Shown: piece after piece, positions 16,780 to 24,540 of the stretch
Numbering within the stretch: the first letter of the stretch is position 1
Layout of the letters: each line of letters starts with the position of its first letter
Assembly: GCF_006385555.1 (NCBI RefSeq)
Contig: NZ_CP041036.1
Coordinates: 3,348,001 to 3,412,000 of the forward strand
Length of the DNA: 64,000 nucleotides
Direction: 5' to 3'
Origin: Shewanella polaris
GTDB taxonomy: Bacteria; Pseudomonadota; Gammaproteobacteria; Enterobacterales; Shewanellaceae
Program-made: the position numbers and the translations under genes
The notes under the pieces: generated by a model
What the model saw: the letters and a program-made list of their open reading frames with translations, nothing else
Told to the model about the DNA's origin: nothing
Database searches by the model: none

Positions 16780-17823
16780 TTAAATCAGTTCTGCTAGCAT
16801 GTTGTCGGTGTAGGTGACTAATTCACCGCCATCACGCACTTTTGCCACATAGTCTGGGTTAGCGATAAATGGACGACCAATAGCTAACAAGTCAAATTTA
16901 TTAGCTTCAATTGCAGCGCTACCCGTTTCTGCGGTATAGCTGCCAACGCCCACTAATGTACCAGTGTAAACACTACGCATGTACGCAGATGCACTGCCAC
17001 CTAAATAATCAAACTGAGTTGAATCGTCAAAAATCCCTACATGTAGATATGCGAGATTACGTTTTGATAATTCTGGTAATAAATAATCAAATACTGCACG
17101 GTCACGCGGATCCGCGGCCATATTGAAATAAGCACCAGGAGATAAGCGAAGCCCTGTGCGGTCTGCGCCAATTCTGGTTGTAATAGCATCAACGACTTCT
17201 AAGGCAAAACGAGACATTTTTTCTGGAGTCTGGCCGTATTCATCATCACGACGATTACTGTCATGGTGTAAGAACTGGTCAATTAAATAACCATTTGCAC
17301 CATGTATTTCAACACCGTCAAAACCGGCTTCAATCGCATTTTCAGCGGCTTGAGCATAATCTGCGACTAACTGCTTAATATCGTCTAACGTGGCAGGTTT
17401 TGGCGTTTGATAAACCAATTCACGCATTCTAGGCACAGTACCTTCAACCGCTTGTGCTGAAGCAGATAACACCTCGCCACCACCAAAAAAGTGTGGGTGT
17501 GCAACTCGACCAGTATGCCAAAGCTGGGCAAACATTTTACCGCCATTTTTGTGCACTGCATCGGTGACAACATGCCAGCCATTAATTTGAGCTGGAGTAA
17601 ATAAGCCTGGGGTATTTGGATAACCTTGGCCGTCAGGGCGAATAATGGTCGCTTCGCTGATGATAAGACCCGCGTCTGCACGGCGAGCATAGTAATCTAC
17701 CATTTTTTGCGTCGGCACAAGATCATCATCTGCCATACAACGCGTTAACGGTGCCATTAAAATCTTATTTGATAATGTTAAGGTGTCATTGAGTTTGTAA
17801 GGTGTAAATAAATTGGCCAGCAT
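16780..17823 (-). CDS. Old yellow enzyme (N-ethylmaleimide reductase-like)
   Basis: FMN-dependent NAD(P)H oxidoreductase that reduces electrophilic alkenes, quinones or nitro compounds. From the chosen start (MLANLFTPYKLND) it has 347 residues. An in-frame ATG 20 codons upstream lies within the operators and is rejected; AGGAG precedes 17823. Motifs: MAPLTRCMAD (FMN binding), AQLWHTGRVAHP, the active-site HGANGYLIDQFLHHDSNRRDDEYG (His/Asn pair) and AIGRPFIANPD at the phosphate site. Close to NemA. It diverges from a TetR repressor, with three copies of a 16-bp operator between them, so induction by electrophiles is likely. Confidence 0.93.
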   Translation of the reverse strand: MLANLFTPYKLNDTLTLSNKILMAPLTRCMADDDLVPTQKMVDYYARRADAGLIISEATIIRPDGQGYPNTPGLFTPAQINGWHVVTDAVHKNGGKMFAQLWHTGRVAHPHFFGGGEVLSASAQAVEGTVPRMRELVYQTPKPATLDDIKQLVADYAQAAENAIEAGFDGVEIHGANGYLIDQFLHHDSNRRDDEYGQTPEKMSRFALEVVDAITTRIGADRTGLRLSPGAYFNMAADPRDRAVFDYLLPELSKRNLAYLHVGIFDDSTQFDYLGGSASAYMRSVYTGTLVGVGSYTAETGSAAIEANKFDLLAIGRPFIANPDYVAKVRDGGELVTYTDNMLAELI

Positions 17824-17839
17824 TTGACTAACTCCTATC

Positions 17840-17906
17840 TTGAATATACATTCAAGATTAATCTTAATTGAATATACATTCAAGTAAATTTTGAATGTAT
17901 ATTCAA
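17840..17906. promoter_or_regulatory. Triple operator for the TetR-family repressor
   Basis: Copy 1 TTGAATATACATTCAA (17840-17855), copy 2 identical (17868-17883), copy 3 TTGAATGTATATTCAA (17891-17906), which is the exact reverse complement. They fill the region between the divergent OYE and TetR genes. Confidence 0.92.
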
Positions 17907-17968
17907 ATTTAGTTAGACTTGAGTGTTATGAGTTATCACGCTTTATTGTTGACCAAAAGTGAGCAGAT

Positions 17969-18562
17969 ATGAGACACGCTGAATTTAATAGAGAAACAGT
18001 TTTACGTGCTGCCATGGGCACCTTTTTAGTCAATGGATACGCTAAAACCAGCATGCAAGATCTCACTAAAGCCACGGGGTTGCATCCAGGTTCAATTTAC
18101 TGTGCCTTTGATAATAAAAAAGGCTTGTTTATTGCTGCGATTGAACAATATCAACAACATCGCAGTGACCAGTTTGAGCAATTATTTGCTAATGACCACT
18201 CTGCGATAGACAACTTAGGTGATTACTTAGCGGTGATTGTACAAGAGTGTTTAAGTTGTGATGCGACTCAGTCATGCTTACTGACCAAATCATTAAGTGA
18301 GATGGGTGAGCAAGATGAACAAATTAAACAAATAACCTGCCAAATGTTGCAGCTTTGGCATCAATCATTAACATCGGTGTTTGAAACAGCCAAAGTTCAA
18401 CAGTTGATATCACAAGAAAGCGATAGTCAATTTTTAGCGCAATATTTGGTGATGGGAATATACGGTTTACGGACCGTGGCTCACACTGAACCTAACACAC
18501 AAGTATTACAGCCTTTGGCTGATAAATTGTTGGCCGATTTATTATGCAATAATTCGTTGTAG
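17969..18562 (+). CDS. TetR-family repressor (NemR-like)
   Basis: 197 residues. The N-terminal HTH (about 5-52) carries RETVLRAAMGTFLVNGYAKTSMQDLTKATGLHPGSIYCAFDNKKGLF. The C-terminal ligand domain includes CLSCDATQSCLL (cysteines near 91, 94 and 100), possible electrophile-reactive residues as in NemR. The divergent OYE gene and the three shared 16-bp operators argue for autoregulation plus control of the reductase. The inducer is inferred, not seen. Confidence 0.92.
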   Translation: MRHAEFNRETVLRAAMGTFLVNGYAKTSMQDLTKATGLHPGSIYCAFDNKKGLFIAAIEQYQQHRSDQFEQLFANDHSAIDNLGDYLAVIVQECLSCDATQSCLLTKSLSEMGEQDEQIKQITCQMLQLWHQSLTSVFETAKVQQLISQESDSQFLAQYLVMGIYGLRTVAHTEPNTQVLQPLADKLLADLLCNNSL

Positions 18563-18603
18563 CGTAACACTCCGATTGTAAGCTACACACATCTCAAACA
18601 GCA

Positions 18604-18637
18604 CAAAAAAAGACACCTTATGGTGTCTTATTTTTTT
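18604..18637 (+). terminator. Bidirectional terminator after tetR
   Basis: AGACACC (18611-18617) / GGTGTCT (18622-18628) flanked by A7 and T7. It serves tetR and the convergent small gene. Confidence 0.9.
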
Positions 18638-18662
18638 AAATTTACATCATTGAATCATAATG

Positions 18663-18911
18663 TTAAGTCACTACGCGCTGAGCATAAACACGTTCACCTA
18701 ATGAATTCAATATCTTACACTCGCCTTCTAGAACTGCAATAATCGATTTACCTTGACGAAATGATTCTGGGATCATCACACGGCCTGTTTGGCTGATGTG
18801 TAAATCAGTCAGCACTGCATTGAACATTTCAAGGCCGACTGGTGCATCATAATACAACACGGTTACCGTCGAAATTGGTGGTTGACCTGCTTCGGCAGAT
18901 TCAGATTTCAT
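18663..18911 (-). CDS. Conserved small protein, TIGR02922-like
   Basis: 82 residues, cytoplasmic, function unknown. VTVLYYDAPVGLEMFNAVL (about 17-35) followed by GRVMIPESFRQGKSIIAVLEGECKILNSLGERV resembles the small Shewanella/Colwellia family TIGR02922 as I recall it. No motif of known activity. It is monocistronic and shares the terminator with tetR. Confidence 0.65.
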   Translation of the reverse strand: MKSESAEAGQPPISTVTVLYYDAPVGLEMFNAVLTDLHISQTGRVMIPESFRQGKSIIAVLEGECKILNSLGERVYAQRVVT

Positions 18912-19317
18912 ATTTGGACTCTCAGTTCAAGCTTAGTGGTTAATTGTTTAAATGATATTGATCATATTATTCATCAACACATCTCAGGATAAATAGGTGA
19001 AACGATGGTCTATTAATATCGGTTTCACCAAATGAGAGATCCTTTCCCTTATTTTATGGTTTGTTTTAAACAAAGACATACTATCAAATAGTGTTATCGA
19101 TTCAAAACAATTGATACATAAAGTTAACACACGTGAGGTGTAAGTAAGAATAATGCACCAAGACTTTATGAAATGTAGACTCTAAAATTGGTAAGATTTA
19201 TGCTGTTATCGAGGCTATTTATATAAAATTTAGAGCCAGCACCTAAACAGCACAACTTATTCCTGCTAGAATCGATGACAATTTTTAGCCTTAAACATTT
19301 AATAAAACGAGATTAAG
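18912..19317. other. Intergenic region upstream of the YebC-family gene
   Basis: 405 AT-rich bases with no ORF of coding character. The TATTGATCATATTA stretch near 18957 is palindromic but fits no consensus well. Confidence 0.5.
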
Positions 19318-20043
19318 ATGGGCAGAGCATATCAAAATAAAAAAGAGTCCATGGCGAAAACCGCTGGCCAAAAGACACGTATTTACTCACGTTACGGTAA
19401 AGAGATTTATATTTGTGCTAAAGGTGGTGTTGACCCAGATGGCAACCTTGCACTACGAAGCTTGATTGCCCGTGCGAAGAAAGATCAAGTTCCAGCACAC
19501 GTTATTGAACGTGCCATTGAAAAAGCTCGTGGTGGTGGTGGTGAAGATTATGATACCGCCCGCTATGAAGGCTTTGGTCCTGGTGGAACCATGGTAATTG
19601 TTGACTGCTTAACAGACAACGGTAATCGGACATTTACTCAGGTTCGCCAAGCATTTGTTAAGAATGATGCCAAATTAGGTAGCCCAGGTACGGTTGGCCA
19701 CATGTTCGAACATCAGGCAGTATTTGTGTTTGATGGCGAAGACGATGAAGCCATTCTTGAATTGCTTATGATGGCTGACGTCGACGTTGCCGATGTAGAA
19801 CTAGAAGATGGCATCATCAGCGTATATGCGCCAGTATCTGAGTTTAACAATGCCCGTACTGTATTAACTGAAGCCTTCCCAGAAATTGACTTTAAGGTAG
19901 AGAATTTAGCATTTGTGCCACAAACCATGACGGAAATCACTGGTGAAGATGTTGAAAGTTTTGAAAAGTTCTTAGCCGCTCTTGATGATTGTGATGACGT
20001 ACAGAACGTTTACCACAATGCAGATATTAACGACGAAGAATAA
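19318..20043 (+). CDS. YebC/PmpR (TACO1) family protein
   Basis: 241 residues, full length for the family. Signatures: [31 protein letters not shown] at the start, [56 protein letters not shown]. The [13 protein letters not shown] N-terminus is that of the E. coli YeeN subgroup rather than YebC (MAGHSKW). Members act as transcription regulators or help translation of proline stretches; which applies here is not known. Monocistronic. Confidence 0.93.
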   Translation: MGRAYQNKKESMAKTAGQKTRIYSRYGKEIYICAKGGVDPDGNLALRSLIARAKKDQVPAHVIERAIEKARGGGGEDYDTARYEGFGPGGTMVIVDCLTDNGNRTFTQVRQAFVKNDAKLGSPGTVGHMFEHQAVFVFDGEDDEAILELLMMADVDVADVELEDGIISVYAPVSEFNNARTVLTEAFPEIDFKVENLAFVPQTMTEITGEDVESFEKFLAALDDCDDVQNVYHNADINDEE

Positions 20044-20420
20044 CTCAAACGAAGTCTGTTAAAGCGTTCTAAGCCTAAGTGCTAGAACGCTTGGCAACAG
20101 AACCGATAAAGCAAATAATAACGCTCTACAATCAAGCAGAGCACTTTTCCCCTTCGTCTCATCACTGTTACAAGCCTTACTGGTAAGACATAGTCTTCCA
20201 TAATACTTGGTATCTGACGTAAAGCTTGTTATAACATTTAGCATTATTATTGTGTTCATCATTGCAATCTCGTTGAGCACTTTTAAAAAGATCATTTGAT
20301 ATAAGTTCAATTCATGGCAATCTGAATGGTAACGTCTATACATATTGTTATTGAATATGAAACATCTTTGAAATCAATCGTAGTTTCACTTCTGCCACAA
20401 AGTGTTTAAAGGATTAACCA
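20044..20420. other. Intergenic region with a hairpin
   Basis: Holds a 9-bp stem AGCGTTCTA (20063-20071) / TAGAACGCT (20083-20091) right after the YebC-family gene, without a T-tract. A minus-strand 94-codon ORF here is judged spurious. Confidence 0.55.
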
Positions 20421-21473
20421 TTGCTAACATTTATGAACAATGAAACTGAAAATAACGCAGACCAACAGCAAACTCGCGTTATATCCCTGTTTTCACTCGT
20501 CGGAATGTCAATGACTTTTATGATGGGATTCATAAGCTTATTTAATAGTAATCATGAGTTAACCATTACGCTATTCTTCGCCAGTATGATTTATTGTTTC
20601 GCTTACATTAGTCTCAAAAAATACCACACACTTAAACTTAGCTCTTATATTACGATTTACTCATTGTATTTATTAATGTTCTATTTGGTGTTTACTGGCG
20701 GGGTCGAACAAACGGGGCCATTGTGGATTTTTATTGTGGCGCCAGTATCCGTTTATATACTGGGGTTAACATCTGGTCTAATTAACCTTGCGTTTTTCTT
20801 GACTGTTATTGCTATTATTATATTTTTACCTACTGATAGTATCCCGCATGTAACTTATTCAATGGAATTCAAACTACGTTTAATATTGTCATTTCTAACC
20901 ACTACTTTCCTCTCCGCATTATATGAATATTTAAGAATGATATCCTTCAAAAGTGCATTGGAATTAAGCAAAAAATATCAACAATTAGCGTTATCAGACC
21001 CGTTAACGAAACTGGCTAACCGACGTAATGCGTTAACCATTTTGCAGCAAGAAAAATCAAGAACATCAAGAAACGACGATCCCTTGTCTATTTTGCTCTG
21101 CGATCTTGATCATTTTAAAATGGTCAACGATAAATATGGTCATAATTGCGGCGATATGGTGCTTACTGAGCTAGCACAAGTATTTACAAAAAGTGTAAGA
21201 CAGCAAGATTGTGTTGCGCGCTGGGGAGGTGAAGAGTTCTTGTTTATTCTCCCGCAAACTTCAGCTGAACAAGCTTTTGTCATTGCAGAAAAAATTCGCA
21301 TTAACGTACAACGTCATAGCGTGTATTGTCATGAACAAGACATCAGCCTGACCATGAGTATCGGAATTTCACAGTTAACCGATAATCAAACTATTGATGA
21401 GATGATTAATAATGCCGATCGGTATCTGTATCAAGCTAAAAAGAATGGTAGAAACCAAGTATATCCTCAGTAA
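20421..21473 (+). CDS. Membrane diguanylate cyclase (GGDEF)
   Basis: 350 residues from a TTG start. AAGGA ends 7 bases before TTG 20421 but 19 before the next ATG (20433), which favours TTG. About six membrane helices (about 20-180) form the N-terminal sensor, followed by a short coiled linker and the GGDEF domain (about 190-350). DPLTKLANRRNA opens the domain and RWGGEEFLFILP is the active motif. RQQD five residues before GGEEF is an intact inhibitory I-site, unlike the GGDEF gene of the borosin operon. No partner gene; ligand unknown. Confidence 0.93.
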   Translation: MLTFMNNETENNADQQQTRVISLFSLVGMSMTFMMGFISLFNSNHELTITLFFASMIYCFAYISLKKYHTLKLSSYITIYSLYLLMFYLVFTGGVEQTGPLWIFIVAPVSVYILGLTSGLINLAFFLTVIAIIIFLPTDSIPHVTYSMEFKLRLILSFLTTTFLSALYEYLRMISFKSALELSKKYQQLALSDPLTKLANRRNALTILQQEKSRTSRNDDPLSILLCDLDHFKMVNDKYGHNCGDMVLTELAQVFTKSVRQQDCVARWGGEEFLFILPQTSAEQAFVIAEKIRINVQRHSVYCHEQDISLTMSIGISQLTDNQTIDEMINNADRYLYQAKKNGRNQVYPQ

Positions 21474-21883
21474 GCAGGCTCTATCGGCCTATGAGTTAAA
21501 TTATTCGATAAACATATCACTACCGCATGAATGCTGTCATTTACTCGATGATCTCGACTTATCATTAACTGTCATCAAAAAACAATATGGTCTGTCATCG
21601 AACTAGATTGTATTTATAAGGCTGCGACATTGCACTATGTTGAGGCAAAGAAAGGTTTATGAAGCAAACGGTTAAGGTATTCATGTTTATCAGTATTGGA
21701 TATTTTCTTAGCATAATATCAATCTAAGTAAAACATTCACTAGCTTCTAGCACCTAGGTTTTATTTTCATCAGCCTTATATTCGTTCTTGCTGACGTTGA
21801 CTTGATTATCGCTTTCGATAAAATTAAAACAAAAAACGCAGCGTAGGCTGCGTTTTTGGGACTCATTGAAAAAACGAGTATGG
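21474..21883. other. Intergenic region before the hpf terminator
   Basis: 410 bases. Apart from the terminator at 21831-21858 I see nothing. An overlapping plus ORF at the left end is a shadow of the GGDEF gene. Confidence 0.5.
21831..21858 (-). terminator. Terminator of hpf
   Basis: 11-bp stem AAAAACGCAGC (21832-21842) / GCTGCGTTTTT (21847-21857), loop GTAG, with Ts on the minus strand. Confidence 0.92.
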
Positions 21884-22240
21884 TTAACTTAGGTCCATTT
21901 CTTGAACTTTTTCGTAAGCAATTTCAGGCGCAGTAACATCTGGTTTATCATGCAAATCTGCTTTTAATTGGCCTTTACGTTGCTTTAGCGCTGCATCTAA
22001 TTTTTTAGCTGCGCTGGTAATAGCAGGATACATGACTAAGTCAGTTCCTTTAGCCGCAATGCGAGTTCCTTCATAGTTAGTTCTAATTTCTACATCAAAT
22101 TCACCATGCTCTTTGGCAATGATGACATCTAGCGAAATAAGTGTTGGAAAATGGCTAGCTATTTTAGCGAATTTTTCATCTACGTGTTGTTTGACAGTAT
22201 CAGTAACATCAACATGGTGACCAGAAAGATTTATTTTCAT
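21884..22240 (-). CDS. hpf: Ribosome hibernation factor (short HPF/RaiA family)
   Basis: 118 residues. Single ribosome-binding domain: MKINLSGHHVDVTDTVKQHVDEKFAKI, then IAKEHGEFDVEI, and MYPAITSAAKKLDAALKQRKGQLK. The acidic tail (about 100-118) makes it longer than E. coli HPF (95) and similar in length to RaiA (113). There is no long-HPF dimerisation domain. It binds the 30S decoding region in stationary phase. It stands alone, away from rpoN. Confidence 0.92.
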   Translation of the reverse strand: MKINLSGHHVDVTDTVKQHVDEKFAKIASHFPTLISLDVIIAKEHGEFDVEIRTNYEGTRIAAKGTDLVMYPAITSAAKKLDAALKQRKGQLKADLHDKPDVTAPEIAYEKVQEMDLS

Positions 22241-22665
22241 AGATTGTCCTTAAAAGAATTTACTTGCCAAATTTGTCGCGTATTACAATTACATGCTGAC
22301 ATAAATCGTGTTGTTGTACAAATGTAGGCAGACATATTTAGACATCGGACATGTGCTTTGTATCACAAGTACTCAAGCCTAAAATGTGTTTTATCTCTAC
22401 CTGAACACTTTAATGGCTATATCAATATTAAACGTGCATGGGATATGTCAAATTAACCTAACCCCTACATTGATTAAACATCAGATTACTGATTAAGTAT
22501 AGACACAATTCAGCTCTAAAGATTGCAATTTTTGTGTTGTTTACACAAGTGATGGTAAACCATTCAATTTACCGCTAAAAGCAGTTAATTTATAAGCAAC
22601 TATACATTTATTATCTTTTCAGACTTTGGTAAATGAAGTCGAATTAATCATTAACAGGAACATTC
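22241..22665. other. Divergent intergenic region hpf / frnE-like
   Basis: 425 AT-rich bases that must contain both promoters. No operator or RNA structure that I can support. Confidence 0.5.
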
Positions 22666-23316
22666 ATGGCGACTAAGCAGCTCCAAATTGACATAATTTC
22701 AGACGTAATGTGCCCTTGGTGTATTGTCGGTTACCGCCGACTTGAGCAAGCATTAAGTCAATTCAATGATTTAGACGTTAACATTCAGTGGCATCCTTTT
22801 GAACTTAATCCAAAAATGGGGCCTGAAGGGCAACACCTAGGTGAACATATTGCCGAAAAATACGGTTCTACACCTGAGCAAAGTGCGCAAAATCGTCAAC
22901 GATTAACTCAAATGGGTGCCGATTTAGGCTTTGAGTTTAACTTTTCTGACTCATCACGTATTTACAACACTCTTCAGGCCCATCAGCTACTGTATTGGGC
23001 GGCAGAGTCTGGTAAGCAAACTGAATTGAAACTGGCATTATTCAGCAGCTACTTTACTGAGCAGAAAAACCCAGATGATATTGAAGTCTTAATTGAAGCT
23101 GCAGCGCAAGTCGGTTTAGATACTAATGAAGCACGCGCAGTGCTCACTGACAAACGCTTTGAAGCTGCCGTAAAAGAGGAAGAGCAACTTTGGATCGGCC
23201 GTGGGATCCAAGCCGTGCCCGCCATAGTGTTTAATCAACAGTATTTAATCTCTGGCGCCCAAGAACCTGCCACTATTGCTGAATTAATTACCAAATTGAC
23301 TACCGAAGAAGCTTAA
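22666..23316 (+). CDS. DsbA-family oxidoreductase, FrnE-like
   Basis: 216 residues, no signal peptide, so cytoplasmic. The thioredoxin-fold active site CPWC is at about residues 17-20 (SDVMCPWCIVGYRRLEQAL). FELNPKMGPEGQHL and GIQAVPAIVFNQQYLISGAQ (cis-Pro loop) are FrnE/2-hydroxychromene-carboxylate-isomerase superfamily features. The intact CxxC points to a dithiol-disulfide role, perhaps in oxidative stress. AGGA lies 7 bases before the ATG. Confidence 0.92.
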   Translation: MATKQLQIDIISDVMCPWCIVGYRRLEQALSQFNDLDVNIQWHPFELNPKMGPEGQHLGEHIAEKYGSTPEQSAQNRQRLTQMGADLGFEFNFSDSSRIYNTLQAHQLLYWAAESGKQTELKLALFSSYFTEQKNPDDIEVLIEAAAQVGLDTNEARAVLTDKRFEAAVKEEEQLWIGRGIQAVPAIVFNQQYLISGAQEPATIAELITKLTTEEA

Positions 23317-23739
23317 TCAGAATAAATAACACAACTAGCGTTCAGTGTTTGAGGTTACTCGATAAGTGATAAAGGTGATTGATTTTTTTAAAACCTTTAA
23401 TCAACTGATTTATATTGGTTTATTAAAATATAGACAAAGCTTATATAAAGAAAAACCAGCGCAAGCTGGTTTTTCTTTTTAAACAGAGAAACATCATATC
23501 TTGACCTAGACGTCAACGCTTAGTGTTAATCACTCAGGCAGCAAGGTTAGCTGTAGTGATTTGAGGACATGTTTATGTACATTTATTCGACCGAGTTCAT
23601 AGACAATAGGCGGTGCTTGGTGTTGAATATATAGATATTAATTACCATTAAAAGAATACAATATAACGATGAATATTGTACGTTTTAAAAACGTTAAGTC
23701 GTTATAAACACCACTTTTATGTGGTTTTAGGAGTACAAA
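23317..23739. other. Intergenic region before osmC-like gene
   Basis: Holds the frnE-like gene's terminator at 23448-23479 and the osmC-like promoter. A small inverted repeat ACCAC / GTGGT (23710-23725) lies just before the osmC Shine-Dalgarno GGAG. Confidence 0.5.
23448..23479 (+). terminator. Terminator of the frnE-like gene
   Basis: AAAGAAAAACCAGC / GCTGGTTTTTCTTT with loop GCAA; a near-perfect palindrome with T-tract. Confidence 0.9.
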
Positions 23740-24177
23740 ATGGGCTTTAAAGTAACAACCAATTGGCAATCTTCACCTAGTGAAGAAGGTGAATTTAATC
23801 GCGACCATGAGGTTAAGTTTGGCAGCGGACAAACCATCCAAACCTCATCTGCTCCTGAATACAAAGGCAATGCAGATAAAGTGAATCCTGAAGAATGTTT
23901 ACTGGCGGCGCTATCGTCATGTCATATGCTGACCTTTTTAGCCATTGCTCATTTAAAACGGCTTACTGTGGCGAGTTATATTGATAATGCCACTGCAGAT
24001 TTAGGCCAAAATGCCGCAGGGAAAATTGCTGTAGTAAAAATGACGCTTGAACCTAAGGTGATCTTTGCTGAAGGGGTTGAAGTAGATGACGATACATTGG
24101 CAAAAATTCATGAAAAGGCGCATGCAAACTGTTTTATTGCTAACTCATTAGCCTGTGAAGTTGACATTAAACATTAG
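23740..24177 (+). CDS. OsmC/Ohr-family peroxidase
   Basis: 145 residues. Thiol peroxidase fold with the two redox cysteines in LLAALSSCHMLTFL (Cys about 61) and AHANCFIANS (Cys about 128). The first residues VTTNW and the sequence PEYKGNADKVNPEECL match the OsmC YhfA-like group. It probably reduces organic hydroperoxides in the cytoplasm. GGAG is well placed before the ATG. The TAG stop lies exactly at the border of a MITE-like element, so the original 3' end may have been altered. Confidence 0.92.
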   Translation: MGFKVTTNWQSSPSEEGEFNRDHEVKFGSGQTIQTSSAPEYKGNADKVNPEECLLAALSSCHMLTFLAIAHLKRLTVASYIDNATADLGQNAAGKIAVVKMTLEPKVIFAEGVEVDDDTLAKIHEKAHANCFIANSLACEVDIKH

Positions 24178-24440
24178 GGCCTGTTGATCTTTCAAGATTG
24201 TTTTTGCAGTGAATTGTTGGTCATTTGTACAAGGCAGAGACTTTGTGGTGTAGTTATTCTACATAAAAAGTCGATAACGCAGTAAAAATGACCAACAAAC
24301 GCTGCCCGAAGGGTTCGGCTAAAAACGTTTTACTCTTTGTTGAGCGAATTTAGCTTAGATTGCTAGGCAGCAATCCGCTCGCCTCGATTAAAACGTTTTT
24401 ATCTCGAACAAAATTTAACCTGCAAAGATCAACAGACCCT
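24176..24440. mobile_element. MITE-like non-autonomous element, about 265 bp
   Basis: Terminal inverted repeats AGGGCCTGTTGATCTTT (24176-24192) and AAAGATCAACAGACCCT (24424-24440) agree at 16 of 17 positions. The outermost bases read TAGGG...CCCTA, consistent with a TA target. An internal 13-bp repeat, TTGTTGGTCATTT (24214-24226) / AAATGACCAACAA (24286-24298), and paired AAAACGTTTT blocks give strong secondary structure. There is no ORF. It resembles a repeated element I recall from Shewanella genomes. Confidence 0.8.
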
Positions 24441-24477
24441 AATATCGCCCAATAATCGACTATCTTACAGCCATAAA

Positions 24478-24518
24478 ATAACCCTCCAAAAACAGTGTTT
24501 AAGGAGGGTTGTTTTTTT
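24478..24518 (-). terminator. Terminator of the tricorn-like protease gene
   Basis: AACCCTCC (about 24480-24487) / GGAGGGTT (24503-24510), with T7 on the plus side and a T-rich tract on the minus side. Confidence 0.75.
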
Positions 24519-24540
24519 AGCTGCGTTTTTCTTTTACAAC

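Noticed and set aside
18945..18975. Fur or FNR box
   Set aside because: TATTGATCATATTA is palindromic but agrees with neither GATAATGATAATCATTATC nor TTGAT-N4-ATCAA.
20059..20343. 94-codon minus ORF
   Set aside because: It covers the hairpin after the YebC-family gene and has a Leu-rich tail typical of a read-through of non-coding sequence.
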